Positions 33,460 to 41,746 of a DNA stretch of 64,000 nt are shown one piece after another. The stretch is from Candidatus Eisenbacteria bacterium. GTDB taxonomy: Bacteria; Orphanbacterota; Orphanbacteria; Orphanbacterales; Orphanbacteraceae. Where the stretch lies: the NCBI GenBank assembly GCA_016867715.1, contig VGIW01000005.1, positions 1-64,000 of the forward strand, given 5' to 3'. The notes under the pieces were generated by a model. It was not told where the DNA came from. It worked only from the letters and a program-made list of their open reading frames with translations, and did not search any database. Numbering within the stretch: the first letter of the stretch is position 1; every line of letters starts with the position of its first letter. The translations under genes and the position numbers were made by a program.

Positions 33460-33996
33460 ATGAGCGTTCCGAGCGTTCGGTTGTCGACCGTCAAGAGCCA
33501 CGCGGTGATTCGGGGGGGGCAGCCGGACGAGAAGGGGCTGATCCGGGGGGTCGTGGTGCGGCCCCTCAACGTCCTTCCCGACGACCGGGGCCATTTCGCG
33601 GAGATCCTGCGAGCGAGCGAACCGATCGCCGCGGGCTTCGAAGTCCGTCAAGCCTCGCTCACGCGGACGCGCGCGGGGGTGATCAAGGCGTTCCATTACC
33701 ACGAGCGGCAGGATGACATCTTCTGCCCCATCGCCGGCACCGCCAGGATCGTGCTCGTCGACTTCCGGGAGGGATCGGAGACGCGCGGCTTCGCGAACTC
33801 GATCTTCGCGGGCGCGCTCTATCCGAAGGCGGTTCGCATCCCAGCAGGGGTCGCGCACGGGTACGAGGTCCTTCCGGGGGACGATCTCCTTCTCGTCTAT
33901 TTTACGAACCGAGAATACGATGCGGACGACGAGCATCGAGCCCCTCACGACGACCCGAGGATCGGTTTCTCCGAGTGGGGGATCCGAAACCGGTAG
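33460..33996 (+). CDS. dTDP-4-dehydrorhamnose 3,5-epimerase-family protein (RmlC-like cupin)
   Basis: 178 residues, cupin fold of the RmlC family. LPDDRGHFAEILR opens the core, and GVIKAFHYHERQDDIFCPIAG holds the active-site histidine in a variant of the usual GxxRGxHY motif. IPAGVAHGYEVL and YFTNREYDADDEHRAPHDDPRIGF are the C-terminal conserved blocks. It would epimerise dTDP-4-keto-6-deoxyglucose made by the two downstream genes. The AFHYHERQDD variant differs from classical RmlC, so a related epimerase or isomerase activity is possible. ATG 33460 is 9 bases after GGAGGA. Confidence 0.85.
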   Translation: MSVPSVRLSTVKSHAVIRGGQPDEKGLIRGVVVRPLNVLPDDRGHFAEILRASEPIAAGFEVRQASLTRTRAGVIKAFHYHERQDDIFCPIAGTARIVLVDFREGSETRGFANSIFAGALYPKAVRIPAGVAHGYEVLPGDDLLLVYFTNREYDADDEHRAPHDDPRIGFSEWGIRNR

Positions 33997-34066
33997 TCTC
34001 CCCCGCGCCGTTCGCGGACGGAGCGACCTTCTCCCGATCGCCCGGAGGGCGCGGAGGTTTCCTCGT

Positions 34067-34798
34067 ATGAAAGGGATTGTCCTCGCGGGCGGCCTCGGGA
34101 CGAGGCTCTATCCCCTCACGAAGATTACGAACAAGCATCTCCTTCCCGTCTACGACAAGCCCATGATCTACTTCCCGATTCGGACGCTGGTCCGCGCGGG
34201 GATCACCGACATTCTCATCGTAACCGGTGGAAACCACTCGGGCGACTTCCTCACGCTTCTTGGAAACGGCAAGGAGTTTGGTCTTCAACATTTGAACTAT
34301 ACGTATCAGGAGGGGGAAGGCGGGATCGCGGAGGCGCTCGGTCTCGCTGAGTACTTCGCCGCCGGGGAGAAGATCTGCGTGATCCTCGGCGACAACATCA
34401 TCGAGAAATCGATCGCTCGGGCGGTGGAAGCCTTCCGGAGGCAGCCGAAAGGGGCGCGGATCCTCCTCAAGGAGGTGCCGGACCCGGAGCGGTTCGGCGT
34501 CCCGGTGATTGAGGAGGAACGGATCGTCCGGATCGTCGAGAAGCCGAAGGATCCACCGTCGCGCTACGCGGTGACGGGGATCTACATGTACGACGATAAG
34601 GTTTTCGACATCATCCGCGGGCTCAAGCCGTCGGGGCGCGGAGAGCTCGAGATCACCGACGTGAACAACGCGTACATCGAGACGGGGGATCTCGCGTGGG
34701 ATGTGCTGGAGGGATGGTGGACCGACGCGGGGACCTTCCCCTCCCTCTTTCGCGCGAGCGAGCTCGTGCGCCGGACGGGGGCGGACAAGAACGAATGA
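34067..34798 (+). CDS. rmlA: glucose-1-phosphate thymidylyltransferase (RmlA-like, short form)
   Basis: 243 residues. The N-terminus MKGIVLAGGLGTRLYPLT is the nucleotide-binding loop and NKHLLPVYDKPMIYFPIRTL the conserved sugar-nucleotidyltransferase segment. VILGDNI supplies a metal-binding aspartate, and GRGELEITDVNNAYIE, followed by WWTDAGTFPSLFRAS, closes the protein. It is shorter than the roughly 290-residue enterobacterial enzyme because the C-terminal allosteric extension is absent. It catalyses dTTP plus glucose-1-phosphate to dTDP-glucose. ATG 34067 has GGAGG 9 bases upstream; it precedes rmlB by 13 bases. Confidence 0.92.
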   Translation: MKGIVLAGGLGTRLYPLTKITNKHLLPVYDKPMIYFPIRTLVRAGITDILIVTGGNHSGDFLTLLGNGKEFGLQHLNYTYQEGEGGIAEALGLAEYFAAGEKICVILGDNIIEKSIARAVEAFRRQPKGARILLKEVPDPERFGVPVIEEERIVRIVEKPKDPPSRYAVTGIYMYDDKVFDIIRGLKPSGRGELEITDVNNAYIETGDLAWDVLEGWWTDAGTFPSLFRASELVRRTGADKNE

Positions 34799-34811
34799 GA
34801 AAGGGCGGCGC

Positions 34812-35843
34812 GTGAGAATCCTCGTCACCGGCGGGCTCGGCTTCATCGGGTCGAACTTCGTTCACTTCATGCTCAGGGAACATCCCGAGGTTGCGATCGT
34901 CAACCTCGACAAGATGACCGACGTGGCGAACCCGGCGAACGTAGAGGGTCTCGAAGGGGACCCGCGCTACCGGTTCGTGCGAGGGGATGTGGCCGACCCG
35001 GCCGCGGTCGCCGCCGTCCTCGATGGAATCGACGCGGTCGTCCACTTCGCCGCGGAGTCGCACGTCGATCGGAGCATCAAGGACCCCGGCTCCTTCTTCC
35101 GCACGAACGTGGAGGGGACGCTCGTTCTCGTCGAACAGGCGACCCGCCGCAAAGTCCGCCGATTTCTTCACATATCGACGGATGAGGTTTATGGTTCGCT
35201 CGGCGCCTCGGGGAGCTTCCAGGAGGGTTCCCCTCTCCGCCCGAACAGCCCGTACGCGGCGAGCAAGGCGGCGGCGGATCTTCTTCTCAGGGCGTGGGCG
35301 AAGACTTACGGCGCGCCGGTCGTGATCACCCGCTCGTCGAACAACTACGGGCCGTATCAGTTCCCGGAGAAGCTGATCCCCCTCATGATCCTCCGCGCGC
35401 TCGAGGACGGGACTCTCCCCGTCTACGGCGACGGGTCCAACGTGCGCGATTGGATCCACGTCGAGGACCACTGCCGCGCGCTCGACCTGGTCCTTCGCGA
35501 GGGTCGCCTCGGCGAGGTGTACAACATCGGCTCCAGGAGCGAGATGCCGAACATCGAGATCGTGCGGACGATCCTTCGTCTTCTCGAGAAGCCGGAGTCG
35601 TTGATCCGATTCATCGAGGATCGGCCCGGGCACGACTTCCGCTACGCGATCGACCCGGGAAAGATCGAGAGCGAGCTCGGATGGAGGCCGGAGCGAACGG
35701 TCGGCGAAGGCCTCGCCGAGACGGTCGCGTGGTACCTCTCCCATCGCGAGTGGTGGGACGAGATCCGGAATCGCCCCTCCTGGCGCCGCTACTTCTCCGC
35801 GATGTACGACCGCCGCCTCGCCGACGGCAAACCGCTGCAGTAG
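34812..35843 (+). CDS. rmlB: dTDP-glucose 4,6-dehydratase
   Basis: 343 residues, extended short-chain dehydrogenase fold. VTGGLGFIGSNFV is the NAD-binding glycine motif, AAESHVDRSI the substrate loop, STDEVYG carries the catalytic Thr-Asp-Glu triad, and SPYAASKAAADLL the Tyr-x3-Lys pair. NNYGPYQFPEKLIP, GDGSNVRDWIHVEDH and DRPGHDFRYAID are RmlB hallmarks. It converts dTDP-glucose to dTDP-4-keto-6-deoxyglucose. Start GTG 34812 with AAGGG upstream. Last gene of the rmlCAB run; no rmlD-type reductase follows. Confidence 0.95.
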   Translation: MRILVTGGLGFIGSNFVHFMLREHPEVAIVNLDKMTDVANPANVEGLEGDPRYRFVRGDVADPAAVAAVLDGIDAVVHFAAESHVDRSIKDPGSFFRTNVEGTLVLVEQATRRKVRRFLHISTDEVYGSLGASGSFQEGSPLRPNSPYAASKAAADLLLRAWAKTYGAPVVITRSSNNYGPYQFPEKLIPLMILRALEDGTLPVYGDGSNVRDWIHVEDHCRALDLVLREGRLGEVYNIGSRSEMPNIEIVRTILRLLEKPESLIRFIEDRPGHDFRYAIDPGKIESELGWRPERTVGEGLAETVAWYLSHREWWDEIRNRPSWRRYFSAMYDRRLADGKPLQ

Positions 35844-35865
35844 AGGGTCAGGATTCGGGGACGTA

Positions 35866-35902
35866 GTTCCGTTCGTTCCGCTCGCAGCGGAAGGAACGGA
35901 AC
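35866..35902. terminator. bidirectional hairpin between convergent rmlB and the DHS-like gene
   Basis: Arms gttccgttcgttccgct (35866-35882) and agcggaaggaacggaac (35886-35902) pair over 17 bp with one mismatch and a 3-nt loop. It lies midway between two convergent stop codons (35843 and 35929), the expected place for a shared terminator. No T run flanks either side, so termination may be non-canonical. Confidence 0.65.
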
Positions 35903-35928
35903 GACGCCCCCCGAGAGGAAGAGCGGCA

Positions 35929-36873
35929 TCAGCGCCCAAGCCGCCCGCGGATCCCCGCGGCGAGGAGCGGGATCAGGATCTCGTGGTGGCCGGTCAGGTG
36001 GATCCCCTCGCCGGAGGGACGGCGGAGGACGTTTTCGGTCGGGCGGTAGGCGCGGTTCATGTCGAGGTCGACCGCGAGGAACTTCGCCGGCGGCTTCCCC
36101 GCGCTCTGAACCATCGCGACCGCTTTCAGGAAGACCTCGGGGAGAATCACGGCCGATCCCGCGTGAAGCACGACGCTCCGGTCGGTGAGCGTCTCGACTG
36201 ACGCGACGAAGGCGAGGAAGTCGAGCATCGTCGCCTCTCCGATCGCGGCGCCGTCCGCGCTCTCGTGCATGTGCACGATGTCGGTGCCGACCGCGACATG
36301 CACCGAGATCGGAACGCACGCTTCGTAGGCCGCCGCGAAGATCGAGCGCTCGCGATGCGGCGCCTTCTCGCGGACGAGCGCGCGGCCGACCGCCTCGCCG
36401 AGGCCGATCCCCTCCTTCGCCCCCTCGCGCGCGGCTCGGTTCATCCCCTCCGCCGTCTCCCTCGCCATGCCGAAGATCCCCTTCGGCAGGTTCTCGGGGA
36501 CGTTCTCCGAGGTCGATCCGAACCGCGCGATCTCGTAGTCGTGGATCGCCGCGGCGCCGTTCGTGGCGAGAGCGGTCACGATTCCCTCGCGGATGAGCGG
36601 GATGAGAACCGGCGCGAGGCCGCACTTCACGACGTGCGCGCCGAAGAGGAAGAGCACGGGGTCCTTCGCGCGCGCCGCGGAGACGATCCGATCGATCACG
36701 CGGTTCAGATCGCGCGCGGCGAGGAGGTCGGGGAGGCTTCGGAGCAGATCGCCGACCGCCGCATCCTTCTCGATCGGCGAAGCGAACTGCTCGATCCGAA
36801 CCTTGTGGCCGATGCCGGCGACCGGGACCGAGCGAATCCGTTTACGGTCGAAGCGATCGCGCCGCGGGGGCAT
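35929..36873 (-). CDS. conserved protein, possibly deoxyhypusine-synthase-like fold, function unknown
   Basis: 314 residues. KDPVLFLFGAHVVKCGLAPVL, followed by REGIVTALATNGAAAIHDYEIA, resembles in pattern the NAD-binding core of deoxyhypusine synthase, as do PISVHVAVGTDIVHMH and GSAVILPEVFLKAVAMV. The catalytic lysine region of true synthases is not visible (the C-terminus reads RRPSGEGIHLTGHHE). A homospermidine-synthase-like or unrelated role is therefore possible. ATG 36873 is preferred because GGAG lies 6 bases upstream; ATG 36885 is an alternative. It is the last gene of the long lpx-to-DUF3108 run. The fold assignment is a pattern judgement, not a search result. Confidence 0.6.
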   Translation of the reverse strand: MPPRRDRFDRKRIRSVPVAGIGHKVRIEQFASPIEKDAAVGDLLRSLPDLLAARDLNRVIDRIVSAARAKDPVLFLFGAHVVKCGLAPVLIPLIREGIVTALATNGAAAIHDYEIARFGSTSENVPENLPKGIFGMARETAEGMNRAAREGAKEGIGLGEAVGRALVREKAPHRERSIFAAAYEACVPISVHVAVGTDIVHMHESADGAAIGEATMLDFLAFVASVETLTDRSVVLHAGSAVILPEVFLKAVAMVQSAGKPPAKFLAVDLDMNRAYRPTENVLRRPSGEGIHLTGHHEILIPLLAAGIRGRLGR

Positions 36874-36936
36874 GAACGACTCCATCCGGCCGGGTGTCTC
36901 GGCGCGCGCACCGCCGGCGCCGAGAGGACTCCGTTC

Positions 36937-37689
36937 CTATTGATACTCGGTCAGGACCGCCTCGAACGCGCCGAACACGACCTTGCTCTCGAGCTTCACC
37001 GGCATGCGCCGCTCGTCCGCCGTGATCCAGATGCGGAGCCGGCCGGTTTGGCGGAAGACCCCCACGCTCTTCAGGTTCGGCTCGATGACGAAGCAGCGGA
37101 AGGTTCCCGCCGGAACCTTGACCGTCTCGACCGCCCCGACATCCACGTGGATCGACCAGTTCTTTTTACTTGAGTGATAAACGAGCGGGACCTGCTCCCC
37201 GATCCGAAGCCGCTGCCGGCGAAGAGAATAGAACGAAGCGAGAATGTCGCGCGCCCCCGGAAGGAGGGGAATCTCCTTGCCGTCAGCATAAACGGCGAGA
37301 TCCCTCTCCCGATCGTACACGACGATCTCCGTGTCGCGAAACTTCCCCTCTTGGAGCCGCTTCTCGAAGCGGAGGCTCTCCAGCGTGTTCGCGTCGACGG
37401 TAGAACGAACCTCGTCCCGCACCTTGAAGAAGTGGTCGAAGAAGGAGTTCGTCCACGCGCGCGAGGAGAGCACCCACTCGTCCTCTCTCTCTCCTCGGCT
37501 CACCCGGAGCTCGGCGGTCCCGGCCCGGATGAACCCGTACTCGATCGCGAAGGTGAGCGTCTCGCCGAGACCAAACGGCTTCTCCGACGCAGCGGCGCCC
37601 GCCGCGAAGAACGAAAGCGCGAGCGCCGCCGAGACGATCCGAAGAAGCGCGTTCCCCCGAGATGCACGCACGTTGGAGTTCCCCTTCAT
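36937..37689 (-). CDS. DUF3108-domain exported protein
   Basis: 250 residues. A signal peptide (about 15-35, IVSAALALSFFAAGAAAS) precedes the DUF3108 pattern: GLGETLTFAIEYGFIRAGTAEL at the start of the mature protein, SFFDHFFKVRDEVRSTVD in the middle, then KVPAGTFRCFVIEPNL and RLRIWITADERRMPVKLESKV near the C-terminus. The family is predicted to be periplasmic beta-rich proteins, function unknown. ATG 37689 is chosen so that the signal peptide is N-terminal; a start at 37791 would overlap the GT9 stop but would bury it about 50 residues in. Confidence 0.85.
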   Translation of the reverse strand: MKGNSNVRASRGNALLRIVSAALALSFFAAGAAASEKPFGLGETLTFAIEYGFIRAGTAELRVSRGEREDEWVLSSRAWTNSFFDHFFKVRDEVRSTVDANTLESLRFEKRLQEGKFRDTEIVVYDRERDLAVYADGKEIPLLPGARDILASFYSLRRQRLRIGEQVPLVYHSSKKNWSIHVDVGAVETVKVPAGTFRCFVIEPNLKSVGVFRQTGRLRIWITADERRMPVKLESKVVFGAFEAVLTEYQ

Positions 37690-37787
37690 TTGCCGATCTT
37701 CTCGATCGGGCGCGCCGATCGACCGGAGGCTGCGCCGGCCGCGCGCCTCGTGTCTTCCCCCGCGCGCAGCTCCCGAGACGAGTCGGA

Positions 37788-38804
37788 TCATGGTACCCCG
37801 GGCCGCCGCTCCGAGTCACGGAGGATGTGCAGAGCGGCGCGCGCGACCTCCTCGGGAGAAACGCGCGTCATGCAGACATGGCTTCGATCGGGGAGCGGAC
37901 AGATCTCGGTGCCGTGAAGCGAACAGGGACGGCACGGGAGATCGACCGACACCACCTGGTCCCTCTCACCCGCCGGACCGAACCCGAGTTCCGGCGTCGT
38001 CGGCCCGAAGATCGCGACGACCGGCGTGCCGACCCCGTTCGCGAGGTGGAGGAGCCCCGAGTCGTTCGTGACGAGGAGCGCCGCGCGTCGAAGACTCGCC
38101 GCGATCTCGGCGAGCGATGCTCCGGCGAGAACGCGCGCGCCCGTTCCCGACTCGCGCGCGATCGCCTCGAGCATTCCTCGCTCCGCCTCGGAACCGAGAA
38201 GAAGAACCGGTCGGCCGGCGCTGGAGGCGATCACTCGCATCGCCGAGGCGAACGAAGACGCGGGCCACCTCTTGGTCGCCCGCCCGGCGCCGGGCGCGAA
38301 GGCGATCGCCCCCTCTCCTCCCCTCGCGCCGCCCGTGTCGATCGTTCGGAGCCTCGGCGGCTCCTCGCGCACGGCGAGCCCGATCCTCTCGAGCGCGGCG
38401 AGATAGCGGCGCCAGACCGGCGGGAACGCGCGCCCCTTCCCCCTCTTCCAGCGGACGAGCATTCGGCGCGAGAGAGCAAGCCTCGGGTAGAGCGCGACCT
38501 TCGCGGGAAAGAGAAGAACAGCGAGCGCCCGGCTCCGAACCCCGCCGTGAAGATCCACCACGAGGCCGTATCGTTCACCTCTCGGTCTTCGATAGCGAAA
38601 GAGTCCGGCGATCCCGCCGCCGAGCGCCGTCACGCGATCGACCCCGGGGAGGAGATCGGCCGCCTCCCGGTACGATTCCTTGACGGCGAAATCGATCCGC
38701 GCGCCGGGGAACGCCCGCCGGAGCTCCCGCGTGGCCGCCGCGGCGAGGAGCACGTCCCCCAGCCGGCCCCAACGGATCACGAGGATCCTCTCGGGCGGCC
38801 TCAC
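37788..38804 (-). CDS. family 9 glycosyltransferase (heptosyltransferase-like)
   Basis: 338 residues, GT-B fold. The N-terminus ILVIRWGRLGDVLLAAAATREL carries the GDVLL loop of WaaC/WaaF-type heptosyltransferases; the C-terminal half has FAPGAGRATKRWPASSFA, LVTNDSGLLHLANGVGTPVVAIFGPTTP and the Cys-rich CRPCSLHGTEICP. It would add a core sugar to lipid A-Kdo on the cytoplasmic face, consistent with msbA immediately upstream in the operon. Start GTG 38804 overlaps the msbA stop (GTGA). Confidence 0.92.
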   Translation of the reverse strand: MRPPERILVIRWGRLGDVLLAAAATRELRRAFPGARIDFAVKESYREAADLLPGVDRVTALGGGIAGLFRYRRPRGERYGLVVDLHGGVRSRALAVLLFPAKVALYPRLALSRRMLVRWKRGKGRAFPPVWRRYLAALERIGLAVREEPPRLRTIDTGGARGGEGAIAFAPGAGRATKRWPASSFASAMRVIASSAGRPVLLLGSEAERGMLEAIARESGTGARVLAGASLAEIAASLRRAALLVTNDSGLLHLANGVGTPVVAIFGPTTPELGFGPAGERDQVVSVDLPCRPCSLHGTEICPLPDRSHVCMTRVSPEEVARAALHILRDSERRPGVP

Positions 38805-40663
38805 ACGCCCGCCCCTCCCGCGCGCGGAAGGAACTGCATCTCGAAGAGCCGCTTGTAGAGCCCGGGGCGGCCGAGAAGCTCCTCGTGCGTCCCCTGCTGC
38901 ACGACGCGCCCGCGCTCGAGCACGACGATCCGATCGGCGCGCCGGATCGTGGAGAGGCGGTGCGCGATGACGAGGGTCGTTCGGTTCCGCACGAGGTTCT
39001 CGACCGCGCTCTGGACGAGCGTCTCCGACTCGCTGTCGAGGCTCGAGGTCGCCTCGTCGAGGATCAGGATCGGAGGATCCTTCAAGATCGCGCGCGCGAT
39101 GGCGAGCCGCTGCCGCTCTCCTCCGGAGAGCCGGACCCCGCGGTCCCCGACCCTGGTGTCGTATCCTTGCGGCATCTTCTCGATGAACGCGTCCGCGTTC
39201 GCGGCGGCCGCCGCGGCGCGGATCGCATCGAGAGGAAGGTCGCTCCTTCCGTACGCGATGTTGTCGCGCACCGAATCGTTGAAGAGCACGACTTCCTGCG
39301 TGACGATCCCCATGAGGCCGCGAAGCGAGCCGAGGTCGATGGCGCGGATATCGGTCCCGTCGATCGTGATCCGGCCCGCGGTCGGATCGCGGAAGCGCGC
39401 GAGAAGATCGACGAGCGTCGACTTCCCCGCACCGCTCGGGCCGACGAGTGCGACCATCGTCCCGGCCGGAACGCGGATGTCGACGTTCGTGAGCGCGGGG
39501 ACCCCTCCTCCCTCGTAGCGGAACGAGACGTCTTCGAAGCGGATTCCCTCGCGCACCTCGCGAAGACGCGCTCCGTCCCTCGGGCGCGGCTCCTCCCCTT
39601 CATCGAGAACGACGAAGACGCGCGCCGCCGCGGAGAGCCCTTGCTGCACGAGCGTGTTCACGTGCGAGAGCTTCCGGATCGGCTGCATCATGTTGAGGAC
39701 GGCGGCGAGGAAGAGGAAGAACCCCTCCGGTTCGAGCCCCCGTCCCTCGAGGACCCGGTTCCCTCCGGCCCAGAGGACGAGGATCGCGCCGACGACGCCG
39801 AGCTGCTCGGCGATCGGGCTCGCCAGGATCGCGACCCGCTTGAAGCGGAGATACGACCGAAGGTATCCGCCGGTCGCCTGCTCGAACTTCGCCTGCTCGA
39901 AGCGCTCCGTCGAGAAGGCCTTCACGATTCGAATCCCCGCGATCGTCTCCTGAAGACGCGCCGTGATCCTCGCCATGTCCTCCTGGAAGCGCGTGCTGTA
40001 CTTCCTGAGGCGCCGCGAAACCCTGCCGGTGAAGACCCCGAGGACGGGAAAGATGACGAACGAAAGGAGCGCGAGAGGCCAGCTCACGAGGAGCGCCACC
40101 GCGGCGAACACGAGAAGGAGCATCGCGTTCTGGATCGCCTCGGTGAAGAGGACCGAGACCATGTCCTTCACGAGCGCCACGTCGTTCGTCACGCGCGAGA
40201 TCAGCTCTCCGGCGCGGCTCCTCTCGAAAAAGGCGATCGGGAGCCGCTCGATGCGGAAGAAGAGGTCGTCTCGGATCCGTTTGATCACGCGTTCTTGGAG
40301 GGTGATCATGAGGATCTGGTGCAGATAGTGGAACAGCCCCTTGAGGAGAAAGACGACGAATACCCCCGCGCACACCTTGGCGAGCGCCCTTCTCGGTTCT
40401 TCGTCCGCGAAGAGGCCGAGGAAGCCGGCGCGGAGTCTCTCCTTCCACTCGGCGAGCGCGGGGATGAGCGCGGACGGCTCTCCCGCCGGCCCCCGAATCA
40501 TATCGATATCAATCTTTCCTTCAAAAAGGATCTGCGTGAAGGGGAGGATCATCCCGATCGTGACGCCGCTGAATAGGGCGAACAAGAACGTGAAGAGGAG
40601 CGCGGCGGCGAGATCGCGCCACCAAGGGACCACGTAGCGAAGCAGTCTGGCGAGGGTGTTCAT
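38801..40663 (-). CDS. msbA: MsbA-type ABC exporter (lipid A flippase)
   Basis: 620 residues, a half-transporter with six membrane helices (about 15-330) fused to an ATPase domain. Walker A GPSGAGKST is near residue 410, the Q-loop at VTQEVVLF, signature LSGGERQR near 515, Walker B ILILDEATSSLDSESE and the switch histidine IAHRLSTI. A long extracytoplasmic/linker insertion (about 45-95) separates the first two helices. Location among lpx, kdtA and GT9 genes supports LPS-core flipping. ATG 40663 overlaps the previous stop (ATGA). Confidence 0.9.
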   Translation of the reverse strand: MNTLARLLRYVVPWWRDLAAALLFTFLFALFSGVTIGMILPFTQILFEGKIDIDMIRGPAGEPSALIPALAEWKERLRAGFLGLFADEEPRRALAKVCAGVFVVFLLKGLFHYLHQILMITLQERVIKRIRDDLFFRIERLPIAFFERSRAGELISRVTNDVALVKDMVSVLFTEAIQNAMLLLVFAAVALLVSWPLALLSFVIFPVLGVFTGRVSRRLRKYSTRFQEDMARITARLQETIAGIRIVKAFSTERFEQAKFEQATGGYLRSYLRFKRVAILASPIAEQLGVVGAILVLWAGGNRVLEGRGLEPEGFFLFLAAVLNMMQPIRKLSHVNTLVQQGLSAAARVFVVLDEGEEPRPRDGARLREVREGIRFEDVSFRYEGGGVPALTNVDIRVPAGTMVALVGPSGAGKSTLVDLLARFRDPTAGRITIDGTDIRAIDLGSLRGLMGIVTQEVVLFNDSVRDNIAYGRSDLPLDAIRAAAAAANADAFIEKMPQGYDTRVGDRGVRLSGGERQRLAIARAILKDPPILILDEATSSLDSESETLVQSAVENLVRNRTTLVIAHRLSTIRRADRIVVLERGRVVQQGTHEELLGRPGLYKRLFEMQFLPRAGGAGV

Positions 40664-41745
40664 CCCTCGGGCCCCGCGACGAGCGCGCCGAGTCCGTCCA
40701 CTGCCGCGAGAAACCGCTCTTCCGTGATCTCCTTCTGGAGCGGAAGGAGAGCGGCGGCCGCCTCGGCGGGAGGACGGTACCACGCTTCCTCGTGTTCCGC
40801 GAAAAGGCCGAGGGCGGGGACGCCGAGAGCGACCGCGTAGTGAAAGAGAGGCGTGTTCGTGCACACCGCGAGGTCGGCGCGTGAGAGGAAGGCGATCACC
40901 TGCGCCTGCTCGTCCACGGGCGCGCGGTACGGCTCGAGAAACGCCAAGCGGCGCTCGAGCTCCTCCCCCGCCGCGCGGTTCTCCGGTTCGGTGACGATGA
41001 GGATCCGCGCGCGGTAGGAACGCGCAAGAAGACGCGCCACTGCGGCGAACTTGTCGAGATCCGGCTCGCGCCCCTCGATTCCCGCCGGTTCGATCGCGAC
41101 AAGAAGCTCCTCGGCGCGCGGCTGCCAAAAATGGATGAGGCGGTCCGCTCGGCGCGCATCGGGCTCCGGGACGCGCCACCGGACCGAATCGTCAAGGTAG
41201 TCGACGAAGCGTCCGGTGATCGCGCCGACCAGCGACAAAAACGCGCGCGCGAGGTACGGCTCCCCCTTGGGCGGAACCGCCTCGAAATTCAGGAACGGGA
41301 AGTGATCGCCGCATCCGAAACCGATTCGGAGAGGGACGGCCGAGGCGTGCGCGAGCGCGAGGAGCGCCGGATCCGGCCCCGGATCGAGCACGAGGAGGAA
41401 GTCCGGCTTCAGCTCGGCGATCTCTCTTCCGATGCGGCGGATCTCGCGGACGAGCCCGGCTCCCTTCGAGGCCCGAAAGACCAGGGCTCGATCTGCAAGC
41501 TTCTCCCGCCGGAAGACGGTCGTGTTCGAGGAGCTGGAGGCGAGAAGGAGCCGAGCCTCCGGGAATCGATCGCGGAGAAGCCGAAGAGCCGGCACCGCGA
41601 GAGGCGGGAGCCGCGGATCGCCGCGCATGCAGACGGCGATCCTCTTGGGCGAGGAGAGCGCCTGGCGGACCGCCACGGGAGAGGCGGGCGACCGACGGCT
41701 CAGCCAGTCTTTCTGATATCGAAGATAGAGAGCGAGAAGGTTCAC
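40660..41745 (-). CDS. divergent family 9 glycosyltransferase-like protein
   Basis: 361 residues resembling GT9 but weaker than the gene at 37788. IAVCMRGDPRLPPLAVPALRLL stands where GRLGD normally occurs, and the C-terminal half has FLSRADLAVCTNTPLFHYAVALGVPALGLFAEH, the counterpart of the donor-binding TNDSGPMH loop. The donor loop therefore reads TNTPLFHYA, with Thr-Pro in place of Asp-Ser-Gly. It may be a heptosyltransferase-like core transferase or an inactive variant. Start GTG 41745 has GGAGGAGGG upstream, 1 base after the Lon stop. Confidence 0.75.
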   Translation of the reverse strand: MNLLALYLRYQKDWLSRRSPASPVAVRQALSSPKRIAVCMRGDPRLPPLAVPALRLLRDRFPEARLLLASSSSNTTVFRREKLADRALVFRASKGAGLVREIRRIGREIAELKPDFLLVLDPGPDPALLALAHASAVPLRIGFGCGDHFPFLNFEAVPPKGEPYLARAFLSLVGAITGRFVDYLDDSVRWRVPEPDARRADRLIHFWQPRAEELLVAIEPAGIEGREPDLDKFAAVARLLARSYRARILIVTEPENRAAGEELERRLAFLEPYRAPVDEQAQVIAFLSRADLAVCTNTPLFHYAVALGVPALGLFAEHEEAWYRPPAEAAAALLPLQKEITEERFLAAVDGLGALVAGPEG

Positions 41746-41746
41746 G

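Noticed and set aside
37690-37791. DUF3108 start at 37791 in an ATGA overlap with the GT9 stop
   Set aside because: It would put the signal peptide about 50 residues into the protein; ATG 37689 keeps it N-terminal.
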